Origin: a virus
Strand: one strand, 5' to 3'
IMG/VR virus record: IMGVR_UViG_3300009285_000529
Coordinates: 1-26,154 of that record
DNA: 26,154 nt
Shown: positions 20,843-26,154 of the stretch, in pieces
Position numbering within the stretch: position 1 is the first letter of the stretch
Layout: every line of letters begins with the position of its first letter
Made by a program: the position numbers and the translations under genes
Notes under the pieces: generated by a model
What the model saw: the letters and a program-made list of their open reading frames with translations, nothing else
The model's database searches: none
What the model was told of the DNA's origin: nothing

Positions 20843-23283
20843 GCCTTCGTCGCCCTCTCCATAAGTTCGCTCTGGATCTGCCGACGGTATTTCGTCACGA
20901 TCTTCATGCCCAGCGCAGCCTGCCTCGGCGTGAGGCTCCCACGCTCTGCCAGGGAGTGCCCGATTGGTCCGTCCGCGGAGTTGTATCCCACGCCGTTCCG
21001 GTCTAGGGCGTGATCCGGGTCCAGACCCGCCAGGATCCGCAGGCACTCGTGGATGGCCTGGGCCTGATCGGGGGTGATCCTGGATGCCGCGTCGTCGATG
21101 CCCTTCCGGGTCATGCTGGCCGTGGCCGGCTCGTCGCCCTCTCTGGTCGGGAGGATCGGGATGTCGAGGATGTGCCGGCTGGTGGGGTCGTCCAGGGCTG
21201 CGTCGATGACGGTCTGTTTCGACACGATGACCTTTGCCATCCGGCAGTCGAGGCTATCCTCGAGGACCAGGTGCTGCACCAGGACGTTGTCCCTCTGGCC
21301 GATCCGGTGAAGCCGGTCCTCCGCCTGGCTCACGTTTCCCGGCACCCAATCGAGCTCGGCAAATATCACGTGGCTCGATGCCGTCAGGGTCAGGCCTACA
21401 CCAGCGGCCTGAATGTTGCCGACGAATACCCGGCACTTGGGATCACTTTGGAATCGATCAACAGATTCTTGTCTGTCTCGGATATCCATTCGACCATCTA
21501 CTCTGACCGCAATACTTTCTTGAAATTCTGAACAATCTTCTCCAGTTCTTCCAGAGTGGCATCGTGCTTGATCACGTTCGCTCTCCAGGACACAACCCAT
21601 GTGTTCTCTGGCGTATACCCCTTGGCGGGGTCCTTCCTGTCGATGGAGGGGTTCGTTGAGCAAAATCTTCTGTGCGTGAACGCTATCGGAATTTCCAGGA
21701 GTGGACATGTTTTTGGAATTACTATTTTCCTCCAATCCAGGGTGAATTCTATGCCCGCCTTCTTTGCCCTGCTCTTTGCTATTGAGCATAGTTTGTAAAC
21801 CCGACTTCGGGCTTGTCCATGTTTCATCGGCCTGCACTTCAGGCACCCCCTGGACCTCCCACTTACAAGCGTGGGTGCGCTCACTGGTTTCGTTGTTCCG
21901 CATACGCACCTGCACAGGTATCTTTTCCCTCTGTTCGTATTTCTGCTGACTGGCCCCAAGTCCTTGATCACAGTCCATTTGCCGAACACTTTTCCCGTAT
22001 GATCCACCAGTTTTCCCATTCATGGCCTCCAAAATTGAATCTACTACATCATGGTGCCACGCGAAAACTACCACCTTGCCCTCGCTCTCCAGGGCGTCCT
22101 CGATGTGGGCGACCACCTGTGGGATCTTCGCCACGGCGGTCTCGTGACGAAGTTTCGAGATCTCGGCGAACGCCACCTGCATTTCCTCCCGGAGGCGGTC
22201 CACGGCTGCCTTGTAGGTGGCCTCGTGCTCGTCCGCCTTGGCAAGCTCGACCTGGGTCCGAAGGCGCTCCGTGCGTTCCCGGTGGGCATCCCAGGCGTCC
22301 CGCTCCCGGGCGACGATCCCCGCGCAACCGTTCGCCGGAAGCTCGACCACTTGGCGGCGCTTCGGCGGAAGCTCGGTCAGGACGTCTTTCTTCAGGCGCC
22401 TGACCATGATCGTCGCTCGGAGGGTATCCTGGAGTTCGTCCAGATTGGAGGCTCCGCTGAAATCCCATCCCCATCGAGTCTTCTGGGCGTTCGCATAGCG
22501 GATCGCGTAGGGCATGAATTTGGGCCATTTCTGCGGGTCGAGGTAGTGCAGGATGGAGAAAAGCTCGGCTGGGCGGTTCACGATCGGGGTGCCGGTCAGG
22601 ACCAGCTTCCGACGTCCCTGGATGGCGTGGGCGGCCTTCGTACGCTGGGCTCGCATGTTCTTGATCTTGTGGGCCTCGTCGATCACGACCAGGTCCCACT
22701 CGATCTCCGACAGCCAGGGGAGTTTTACGAGGATGTCAAAATTGCAGATGAGTATGTCGGCGTAGTCGCCCTCGCATCGGGCCGTCCGGGACGTGGCCTG
22801 GACGATCCTGCGGGGATCGACCAACCATTTCTCCAACTCCCTCTGCCAGTTGATTTTGATGCTGGCAGGGCAGATGATCAGGACCCGCTTCAGGGTCGGG
22901 TCCGCGTTCATGATGCCGACGGCCTGGATCGTCTTGCCGAGACCAGGTTCGTCACCTATCAGGCAGGCCGGGCGTCCCATCGCGTAGGCGATACCCGCCT
23001 TCTGGAAGGGCATGTATTCCAGCCCCTCCGGGCAGGGGACGTCTACCTGGGCGTCGGTGGCCCGGCTAGCCTCGCGGGCGACGTCGCTCTGGGCCAGGCA
23101 GTCGTCCAGGATCTTCCTGGTCTCCTGGTCGGCGATGGATAGGAGCTTCGCAGCCTTCTCCGGGTCGTCGGTCCACCACATCTTCGCGGCGGGGTCCCAG
23201 CGGAACCTGGCGGCCTTGGGGTAGTCGCGGTCGTCGTACCTGCCCAGGAACAGGTACCGCTCTCCCACCTTGGTGAGGATCAT
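20839..23283 (-). CDS. SNF2-family helicase with a 170-residue in-frame insertion
   Basis: This 814-codon frame has a HARP-like N-terminus (FRWDPAAKMWWTDDPEKA, 27-44), DEPGLGKT (111-118, Walker A), DEAH (202-205), LTGTP (229-233), motif IV VVVFAWHHD (404-412), motif V AAGVGLTLTASSH (626-638) and motif VI QAEDRLHRIGQ (653-663). It belongs to the SMARCAL1-like SNF2 helicases common in phages, probably used in replication-fork or recombination work. Between motifs IV and V, residues about 422-590 are a hydrophilic stretch with no family match. It coincides with the endonuclease gene in another frame. If translated straight through, the domain carries a large surface loop. The start overlaps the upstream TGA. 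Confidence 0.85.
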   Translation of the reverse strand: MILTKVGERYLFLGRYDDRDYPKAARFRWDPAAKMWWTDDPEKAAKLLSIADQETRKILDDCLAQSDVAREASRATDAQVDVPCPEGLEYMPFQKAGIAYAMGRPACLIGDEPGLGKTIQAVGIMNADPTLKRVLIICPASIKINWQRELEKWLVDPRRIVQATSRTARCEGDYADILICNFDILVKLPWLSEIEWDLVVIDEAHKIKNMRAQRTKAAHAIQGRRKLVLTGTPIVNRPAELFSILHYLDPQKWPKFMPYAIRYANAQKTRWGWDFSGASNLDELQDTLRATIMVRRLKKDVLTELPPKRRQVVELPANGCAGIVARERDAWDAHRERTERLRTQVELAKADEHEATYKAAVDRLREEMQVAFAEISKLRHETAVAKIPQVVAHIEDALESEGKVVVFAWHHDVVDSILEAMNGKTGGSYGKSVRQMDCDQGLGASQQKYEQREKIPVQVRMRNNETSERTHACKWEVQGVPEVQADETWTSPKSGLQTMLNSKEQGKEGGHRIHPGLEENSNSKNMSTPGNSDSVHAQKILLNEPLHRQEGPRQGVYAREHMGCVLESERDQARCHSGRTGEDCSEFQESIAVRVDGRMDIRDRQESVDRFQSDPKCRVFVGNIQAAGVGLTLTASSHVIFAELDWVPGNVSQAEDRLHRIGQRDNVLVQHLVLEDSLDCRMAKVIVSKQTVIDAALDDPTSRHILDIPILPTREGDEPATASMTRKGIDDAASRITPDQAQAIHECLRILAGLDPDHALDRNGVGYNSADGPIGHSLAERGSLTPRQAALGMKIVTKYRRQIQSELMERATKA
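21498..22019 (-). CDS. HNH homing-type endonuclease nested in the helicase gene
   Basis: The 173-residue protein starts MGKLVDHTGKVFGKWTVIKD, with GGAGG six bases before the ATG. The N-terminus has a ribbon, CRCVCG (36-41) and CLKC (59-62). A helical basic linker (SRAKKAGIEFTLDW) follows, then the phage HNH signature: CPLLEIPI (105-112), NPSIDRKDPAKGYTPENTW (123-141) and SWRANVIKHDATLEELEKI (144-162). It is read in the +1 frame relative to the helicase, from helicase codon 422 to 596, and its stop overlaps the helicase VRVDGRM motif. Its GC content is lower than the surroundings by eye, suggesting recent transfer. No intron ribozyme or intein motif is visible. Confidence 0.88.
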   Translation of the reverse strand: MGKLVDHTGKVFGKWTVIKDLGPVSRNTNRGKRYLCRCVCGTTKPVSAPTLVSGRSRGCLKCRPMKHGQARSRVYKLCSIAKSRAKKAGIEFTLDWRKIVIPKTCPLLEIPIAFTHRRFCSTNPSIDRKDPAKGYTPENTWVVSWRANVIKHDATLEELEKIVQNFKKVLRSE

Positions 23284-23411
23284 GGCAGCTTCTCCACCGC
23301 CTCCAGGGCTACCTCTACAGCCCTGAATGTGGAAAGCTTCCCGTAATAGTCAGGAAGCCCGAGCGTAATTTCGAACTCATCCGCCATGCGGATAAGCTCG
23401 TCCAGCTCCAT
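23280..23411 (-). CDS. 43-residue leader-proximal protein
   Basis: ATG 23411 follows AGGAGCGGAG and gives MELDELIRMADEFEITLGLP and on to AVEVALEAVEKLP, an acidic helical protein. It is the first gene after the leftward early promoter (transcription start near 23451) and is ATGA-coupled to the helicase. The longer in-frame start at 23501 lies upstream of the promoter and is rejected. It could be a true small protein or a translational starter for the helicase. Confidence 0.62.
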   Translation of the reverse strand: MELDELIRMADEFEITLGLPDYYGKLSTFRAVEVALEAVEKLP

Positions 23412-23457
23412 CTCCGCTCCTGGTTCGGTGCTCGTTGCTCTCCCCCGTCTGGCTCCT

Positions 23458-23486
23458 AATATACGGCCTCTTTTGCCACATGTCAA
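23458..23486 (-). promoter_or_regulatory. Leftward early promoter
   Basis: On the minus strand TTGACA (23481-23486), 17 bases and TATATT (23458-23463) precede the 43-residue gene and helicase. The -35 box is one arm of the central palindrome. Confidence 0.88.
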
Positions 23487-23500
23487 GTTATTTCTTGACA
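23481..23500. promoter_or_regulatory. Palindromic operator-like site between divergent promoters
   Basis: TGTCAAGTTATTTCTTGACA has perfect 7-bp arms (TGTCAAG/CTTGACA) around six bases. Each arm contains the -35 box of one divergent promoter, so a dimeric repressor bound here would block both. The left 16 bases recur at the 15.27 kb promoter. The neighbouring HTH protein is a candidate binder. Confidence 0.7.
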
Positions 23501-23523
23501 TCTGTACGGTTTGTTATTATCTT
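23495..23523 (+). promoter_or_regulatory. Rightward early promoter
   Basis: TTGACA (23495-23500), a 17-base spacer and TATCTT (23518-23523) lie 30 bases before the HTH gene start. The -10 is weaker than that of the leftward promoter. An alternative TATTAT sits three bases closer but would give a 14-base spacer. Confidence 0.72.
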
Positions 23524-23552
23524 GGGTCTGGGTGATCACAGAAAGGAGCCCA

Positions 23553-23798
23553 ATGTCTGCATCTGAAACCGTGACCGTGTCCAGGATCTCGATGCTCGAC
23601 GCCGCCGACCGCAGGGGGATCTCCCGTCAGGCCGTCTGGGACGCGATCCAGGCGGGGAAGCTCAACGCCGTCCAGGTCAAGGGCTCGGAGGATTGGGTCC
23701 GGGGCGAGTGGTACGTCTACCTGGACGAGAAATGGGAAGCCTGGCGGGTCCGGCCCAATGTGCTGCGGAAAGCGGCCAAGGGCAAAAACAGGACTTGA
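23553..23798 (+). CDS. HTH regulator, excisionase/MerR-like
   Basis: The 81-residue protein starts MSASETVTVSRISMLDAADR with AGAAAGGAGCCCA upstream. RISMLDAADRRGISRQAVWD followed by AIQAGKLNAVQV (11-42) is the winged helix-turn-helix found in excisionases and AlpA/MerR-like proteins. It ends in a basic tail (RKAAKGKNRT). It is transcribed from the palindrome-containing promoter and may autoregulate it. Without an integrase in view, a regulator is more likely than a true excisionase. Confidence 0.82.
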   Translation: MSASETVTVSRISMLDAADRRGISRQAVWDAIQAGKLNAVQVKGSEDWVRGEWYVYLDEKWEAWRVRPNVLRKAAKGKNRT

Positions 23799-23823
23799 CT
23801 TCCAGGCCTGGATGCCGTAACAT
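23795..23823 (+). promoter_or_regulatory. Probable rightward promoter before the structured leader
   Basis: TTGACT (23795-23800), 17 bases and TAACAT (23818-23823) resemble a sigma70 promoter. The -35 overlaps the HTH stop codon. Transcripts would start near 23830. Confidence 0.55.
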
Positions 23824-23827
23824 GGGG

Positions 23828-23955
23828 ACGTGCGTGGAACCTGAAGGGACTTTCCCATTTTACAGGCTACAAGTTCCTACGGGTGATAACCGTGGGAATC
23901 GCCCGCTTGGGTTCGTCTCTTCGGAGCCGCGCACACCCCGAGCGGGCTTTTTATT
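23828..23955 (+). ncRNA. Candidate structured leader RNA or small RNA
   Basis: Between the promoter and the terminator lie several pairings: GGGA/TCCC with a 3-base loop inside a CCTG/CAGG stem, then TTCCTACGG (loop GTGATAA) CCGTGGGAA, and finally the terminator stem. The stretch lacks a supported gene. It may be a small RNA about 125 bases long, or a leader whose terminator controls the replication gene. Confidence 0.45.
23901..23955 (+). terminator. Intrinsic terminator before the replication gene
   Basis: GCCCGCTTGGG (23901-23911) pairs with CCCGAGCGGGC (23937-23947), an 11-bp stem with one G-T pair, followed by TTTTTATT (23948-23955). The 25-base loop may form its own small hairpin. It lies 17 bases before the replication gene start, so readthrough or a conditional switch would be needed to express that gene from upstream promoters. 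Confidence 0.8.
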
Positions 23956-23971
23956 GCCCTTGAGGTGACCT

Positions 23972-24898
23972 GTGGATCGTGGGTGGGTAAAGCTCTGGAG
24001 AAAAACCCTAGACTCCGAAATATGGAGGATGCCTCCGCTCTACATCAAGGTCTGGTCGTGGCTCCTAGTGTCTGTTGATCGTTCGACCGGTGTACTCCCG
24101 TCCTACAGCCTCTCGACCATCGCGGATAAGGTGTCCTGGTCAGAAGAAAATGGCCGGATCGTGGTCCCGTCCAAGAGCTACATTTTCAAGATTCTACACT
24201 GGCTGGAGGGTCAAAATGCCCTTAAAATAACCAAGAACGGTCAAAAAACGGTTTTAACCATTGTTAATTGGGATATTTACAACAATTCAAATAATATACC
24301 TGTGAACGGTCAAAAAACGGTCAAAAAACGGCTTGAGAACGGTTCCCATGATATGGTTGTACAAGAAGTACAAGAATTAGAACCTAAAAGCATGGCGTCG
24401 CCGGAGGCTCCGCCCGTCCCATCTCGGAAGGCCTCGAAGGCTCCTGTGGACCCTCGGGTCAACAGCAGGCCCTTCCTGAAGCGCCTTGAAGATGCCGGTC
24501 TGTTGATCTCCTGGGCTCGGGATGGGAAACTGGTCGGGGAGATCCTCCGGGCTCGGCTGGCGTCAGGGGTGGACGACGCGCAGGGTGAACTGGTGACGCT
24601 CTGGGATCGGTTTCTGGAAATCGACTCCGATCCTGCCTCGGGCGTGTTCACGATGCGGGGCCGGGCGCATGACGTGCCCGCGTTCCGGCAGCACCTGAAT
24701 TTGCTGCTGGAGGGAGCATCTGGAAACGGGAAAGCCCATCATCCACAGGCAACGTGTCCCGATCACGGACCCGGTTCTATGCGCCGGGAGGCCTGGGCCG
24801 GGAAGCTGGTGCTGAAGTGCCACGCGTGTGAGTTCGCTTACAGGACGGAGGCGTTATGGACAGATCGACCTCAATCGTGGGAGAAGGATCTAAAGTAG
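23972..24898 (+). CDS. O-like replication initiator with C-terminal zinc ribbon
   Basis: GTG 23972 follows GAGGTGACCT and gives 308 residues. Residues 1-105 are a winged-helix replication domain (WVKLWRKTLDSEIW, LYIKVWSWLLVSVD, GVLPSYSLSTIADKVSW, YIFKILHWLEGQNALKI, TVLTIVNWDIYN), typical of phage replication initiators such as O-like and DnaD-like proteins. A variable linker (about 110-165) holds two NGQKTV repeats coded by the iterons. The C-terminus has CPDH and CHAC (about 260-290), a probable zinc ribbon. It should bind the iterons in its own gene and recruit host helicase. Part of the domain assignment is by pattern. Confidence 0.82.
   Translation: MDRGWVKLWRKTLDSEIWRMPPLYIKVWSWLLVSVDRSTGVLPSYSLSTIADKVSWSEENGRIVVPSKSYIFKILHWLEGQNALKITKNGQKTVLTIVNWDIYNNSNNIPVNGQKTVKKRLENGSHDMVVQEVQELEPKSMASPEAPPVPSRKASKAPVDPRVNSRPFLKRLEDAGLLISWARDGKLVGEILRARLASGVDDAQGELVTLWDRFLEIDSDPASGVFTMRGRAHDVPAFRQHLNLLLEGASGNGKAHHPQATCPDHGPGSMRREAWAGKLVLKCHACEFAYRTEALWTDRPQSWEKDLK
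24236..24348 (+). other. Candidate replication origin: 11-bp-phased iterons flanking an AT-rich stretch
   Basis: AACGG begins at 24236, 24247, 24305, 24316, 24327 and 24338. The spacing is 11 bases within each cluster (two copies, then four). The best units read AACGGTCAAAA; two diverge after AACGG. Bases 24252-24300 between the clusters are strongly AT-rich (runs such as TTGTTAATTGGGATATTTAC). Lambda-type origins also sit inside the initiator gene with iterons next to an AT-rich unwinding region. Confidence 0.75.
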
Positions 24899-25230
24899 CG
24901 AAATCGATAAGTAAACTGTTTCCTGGAAATCTGATGGACAGGAAACTACTTAGGCCAGTAGTGCAAGCGTGTGTGAATGTGAAGGGTATGGACTACGAAG
25001 CAGCGCACGCATACCTGTATGCTCGGGCCGAAAAGATTGGATTTGAACAGCCGGACCATACTCCAGATTGGTTGCTTACTCTTAAAACCACCGAGAATCG
25101 TCGTCGGATTGCCAAAGACAATGCGGAACGTAAAATCTTAAAGGGTAAATTTGTGGACGATGACGGTAAAGGGGAATCTCCAGACATTGATGATTACGGT
25201 CTTGTTCGTTCCCATCGCGGGGGCCGGTGA
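24856..25230 (+). CDS. Small basic protein downstream of the initiator
   Basis: The 124-residue protein starts MDRSTSIVGEGSKVAKSISK with GGAGGCGTT before the ATG, overlapping the initiator by 43 bases. It is helical and basic with a polar acidic tail (FVDDDGKGESPDIDDYG). Position after an O-like gene fits a helicase loader or replication accessory factor, as with lambda P, but no AAA+ or other motif is visible. Function is inferred only. Confidence 0.65.
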   Translation: MDRSTSIVGEGSKVAKSISKLFPGNLMDRKLLRPVVQACVNVKGMDYEAAHAYLYARAEKIGFEQPDHTPDWLLTLKTTENRRRIAKDNAERKILKGKFVDDDGKGESPDIDDYGLVRSHRGGR

Positions 25231-25511
25231 TGCGTTACCGCGAGGTGGCGACGGGCGCCCTGGTGGACGCCGACCAGATCCGCCCCCACATCTGCGTTGC
25301 CGCAGATGCCGTTACGATGCGGGTTCGGACCCCTGCGGGCGTGGTGTCGGCTGTCGCTGGTGACTGGCTCGTGGGTCGTCGTGACGGGAGCGTCGGGGTG
25401 TTCCAGTCTGCGGACTTCGACACGCGGTTCGTGCCGCACGCTCCCCCCGAGCGCCCGCCGGAGTGGAGCAGGCGGACCAAGCGGGACAAGCAGAAAGGCG
25501 GAAAGTTTTGA
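25230..25511 (+). CDS. Small conserved phage protein with GDW motif
   Basis: The ATG overlaps the previous TGA (TGATG); a GTG lies three bases earlier. The protein has about 93 residues and contains VRTPAGVVSAVAGDWLVGRR (about 32-51) and VFQSADFDTRFVP (about 57-69). This resembles the widespread small phage family with 'G.m.a..GDWii.....g.f..f....F...y'. Function is unknown. The C-terminus is strongly basic (RRTKRDKQKGGKF). Confidence 0.75.
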   Translation: MRYREVATGALVDADQIRPHICVAADAVTMRVRTPAGVVSAVAGDWLVGRRDGSVGVFQSADFDTRFVPHAPPERPPEWSRRTKRDKQKGGKF

Positions 25512-25936
25512 TGAACATCTGCCCCGAGTGTGGCCAGCGGCCATGTTATGGCCCAAAGGCCAAGTCCTGCAAGGTCTGCCTGCCGGGGATAAAGAAACGA
25601 CAGGCGGCCCGGTGGAAGGCGGAGCATCTGGATGTCGTCCGGGAGAAGGACCGCGACAGGTATCGCCGGAAGACCGGAGGTCGGGACCCTGGGAAAACTC
25701 ACGCGAAGGCCCAGGTGTCGGCGGGTATCCTGCCCATCGTGATCCAGCGGATATTGCCGGGGCAGATGGAGGCCGCGATTCAGGCGATGCTTGATCGACG
25801 GGAGGCGGAATATGCGGAGCGTGTGCGGGAGGATGCCCACGAGGCGGTTGCGAGGACGAGGGTGCGCCAGGAAGGGCTAAGGCGCCTCTCAGAACTGCGG
25901 GAAGCATCTGGCAGAGAGGCCCAAAGCGGCCCATAA
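25511..25936 (+). CDS. Zinc-ribbon plus basic helical protein
   Basis: The ATG overlaps the upstream TGA (TGATG) and gives 141 residues. An N-terminal ribbon CPEC...C...CKVC (4-23) is followed by a very basic helical region (KKRQAARWKAEHLDVVREKD) and a long charged helix (MLDRREAEYAERVREDAHEA). It may bind DNA or RNA. Its tail is low in recognisable motifs. Confidence 0.7.
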   Translation: MNICPECGQRPCYGPKAKSCKVCLPGIKKRQAARWKAEHLDVVREKDRDRYRRKTGGRDPGKTHAKAQVSAGILPIVIQRILPGQMEAAIQAMLDRREAEYAERVREDAHEAVARTRVRQEGLRRLSELREASGREAQSGP

Positions 25937-25995
25937 GGCGACGATCTACCCCCAACCCGTATCCGAACCCGTTCCGGACATTTTATTGGGCTAAA

Positions 25996-26154
25996 ATGGC
26001 GTTCTGGTCGTTTTTGACAGGTGTGTGGGCATCCTACCGGGCTGACCCCTGGCTGGCGGTAGCTATCGTGGCCATGATCGTGGCGGTCGTGGGGCTCACG
26101 CTGGAGCTGGCCTGGATGTTCGAGGCGCGGGAGGCGACGGCGCTGTGTTGCCTG
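25996..26154 (+). CDS. Membrane protein, cut off by the window edge
   Basis: The frame from ATG 25996 reads MAFWSFLTGVWASYRADPWL followed by a hydrophobic stretch (AVAIVAMIVAVVGLTLELAW) and a charged start (MFEAREA) and stays open to the last base. At least one transmembrane segment is visible. Upstream the frame continues open and reads TPNPYPNPFRTFYWAK, so the true start may be an ATA at 25933 overlapping the previous TAA. Possible roles are superinfection, lysis or an unrelated membrane function. Confidence 0.5.
   Translation, partial: MAFWSFLTGVWASYRADPWLAVAIVAMIVAVVGLTLELAWMFEAREATALCCL

Noticed and set aside
21498-22023. Intein or group I/II intron in the helicase
   Set aside because: No Cys/Ser at the first junction, no terminal His-Asn, and no room for a ribozyme core beside the endonuclease gene. 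A compact or novel splicing element cannot be fully excluded.
22051-23142. Plus-strand 363-codon open frame opposite the helicase
   Set aside because: It lies antisense to clear helicase motifs, lacks a ribosome site and recognisable motif, and long antisense frames are expected in GC-rich DNA.
23822-23968. 48-codon plus-strand frame before the initiator
   Set aside because: Its ATG lies in the -10 region of the candidate promoter without a ribosome site, and it runs through the terminator. Structured RNA explains the stretch better.
26014-26042. TTGACA near the right end as a promoter
   Set aside because: No -10-like hexamer lies 16-18 bases downstream, and it falls within the membrane-protein coding frame.

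Overview
The window is a contiguous piece of a tailed double-stranded DNA bacteriophage genome (Caudoviricetes-like). It carries a terminase, portal, scaffold and major capsid protein in head-operon order, a SNF2-family helicase, an O-like replication initiator, orphan DNA methyltransferases, HNH nucleases and many small overlapping genes. The DNA is GC-rich by eye and tightly packed, with many ATGA/GTGA stop-start overlaps, strong Shine-Dalgarno sequences and sigma70-type promoters, which suggests a high-GC bacterial host with a conventional sigma70. No integrase, lysis gene, tail gene, tRNA or CRISPR array is visible, so lifestyle and tail type are unknown.

Layout. Everything from 1 to about 23.4 kb reads leftward (minus strand); everything from 23.55 kb to the end reads rightward. 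The two blocks diverge from back-to-back promoters at 23458-23523 whose -35 boxes form the arms of one perfect palindrome. The left block starts with a small protein and a SNF2 helicase whose second RecA domain contains an HNH homing-type endonuclease gene in another frame. An HTH protein, a conserved small phage protein, a DUF6745-like protein with a tetrapeptide repeat array, and a run of small coupled genes follow, including zinc-ribbon, HNH and coiled-coil proteins and a methyltransferase. Two further minus-strand promoters, at 15251-15279 and 12542-12570, restart transcription within this block.

The leftmost 12.4 kb is the late, head-morphogenesis block: small Cys protein, ParB-methyltransferase fusion, TerS, TerL, two small proteins, a Sec-signal protein, portal, unknown, FmdB-like zinc ribbon, unknown, scaffold, major capsid protein, a virion-like protein and a truncated GT2 glycosyltransferase. 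An intrinsic terminator sits between the 12.55 kb promoter and this block. That resembles the lambda pR'-tR' late-control layout and suggests antitermination or attenuation.

The right block encodes an HTH regulator, then a promoter, structured RNA and terminator module, and an O-like replication protein whose gene contains six 11-bp-phased AACGG iterons flanking an AT-rich stretch (a lambda-like candidate origin). Three small proteins and a truncated membrane protein follow.

The most unusual points are the nested endonuclease/helicase double reading frame, the in-gene iterons, the promoter-terminator control modules and a probable ATA start codon on the FmdB-like gene.
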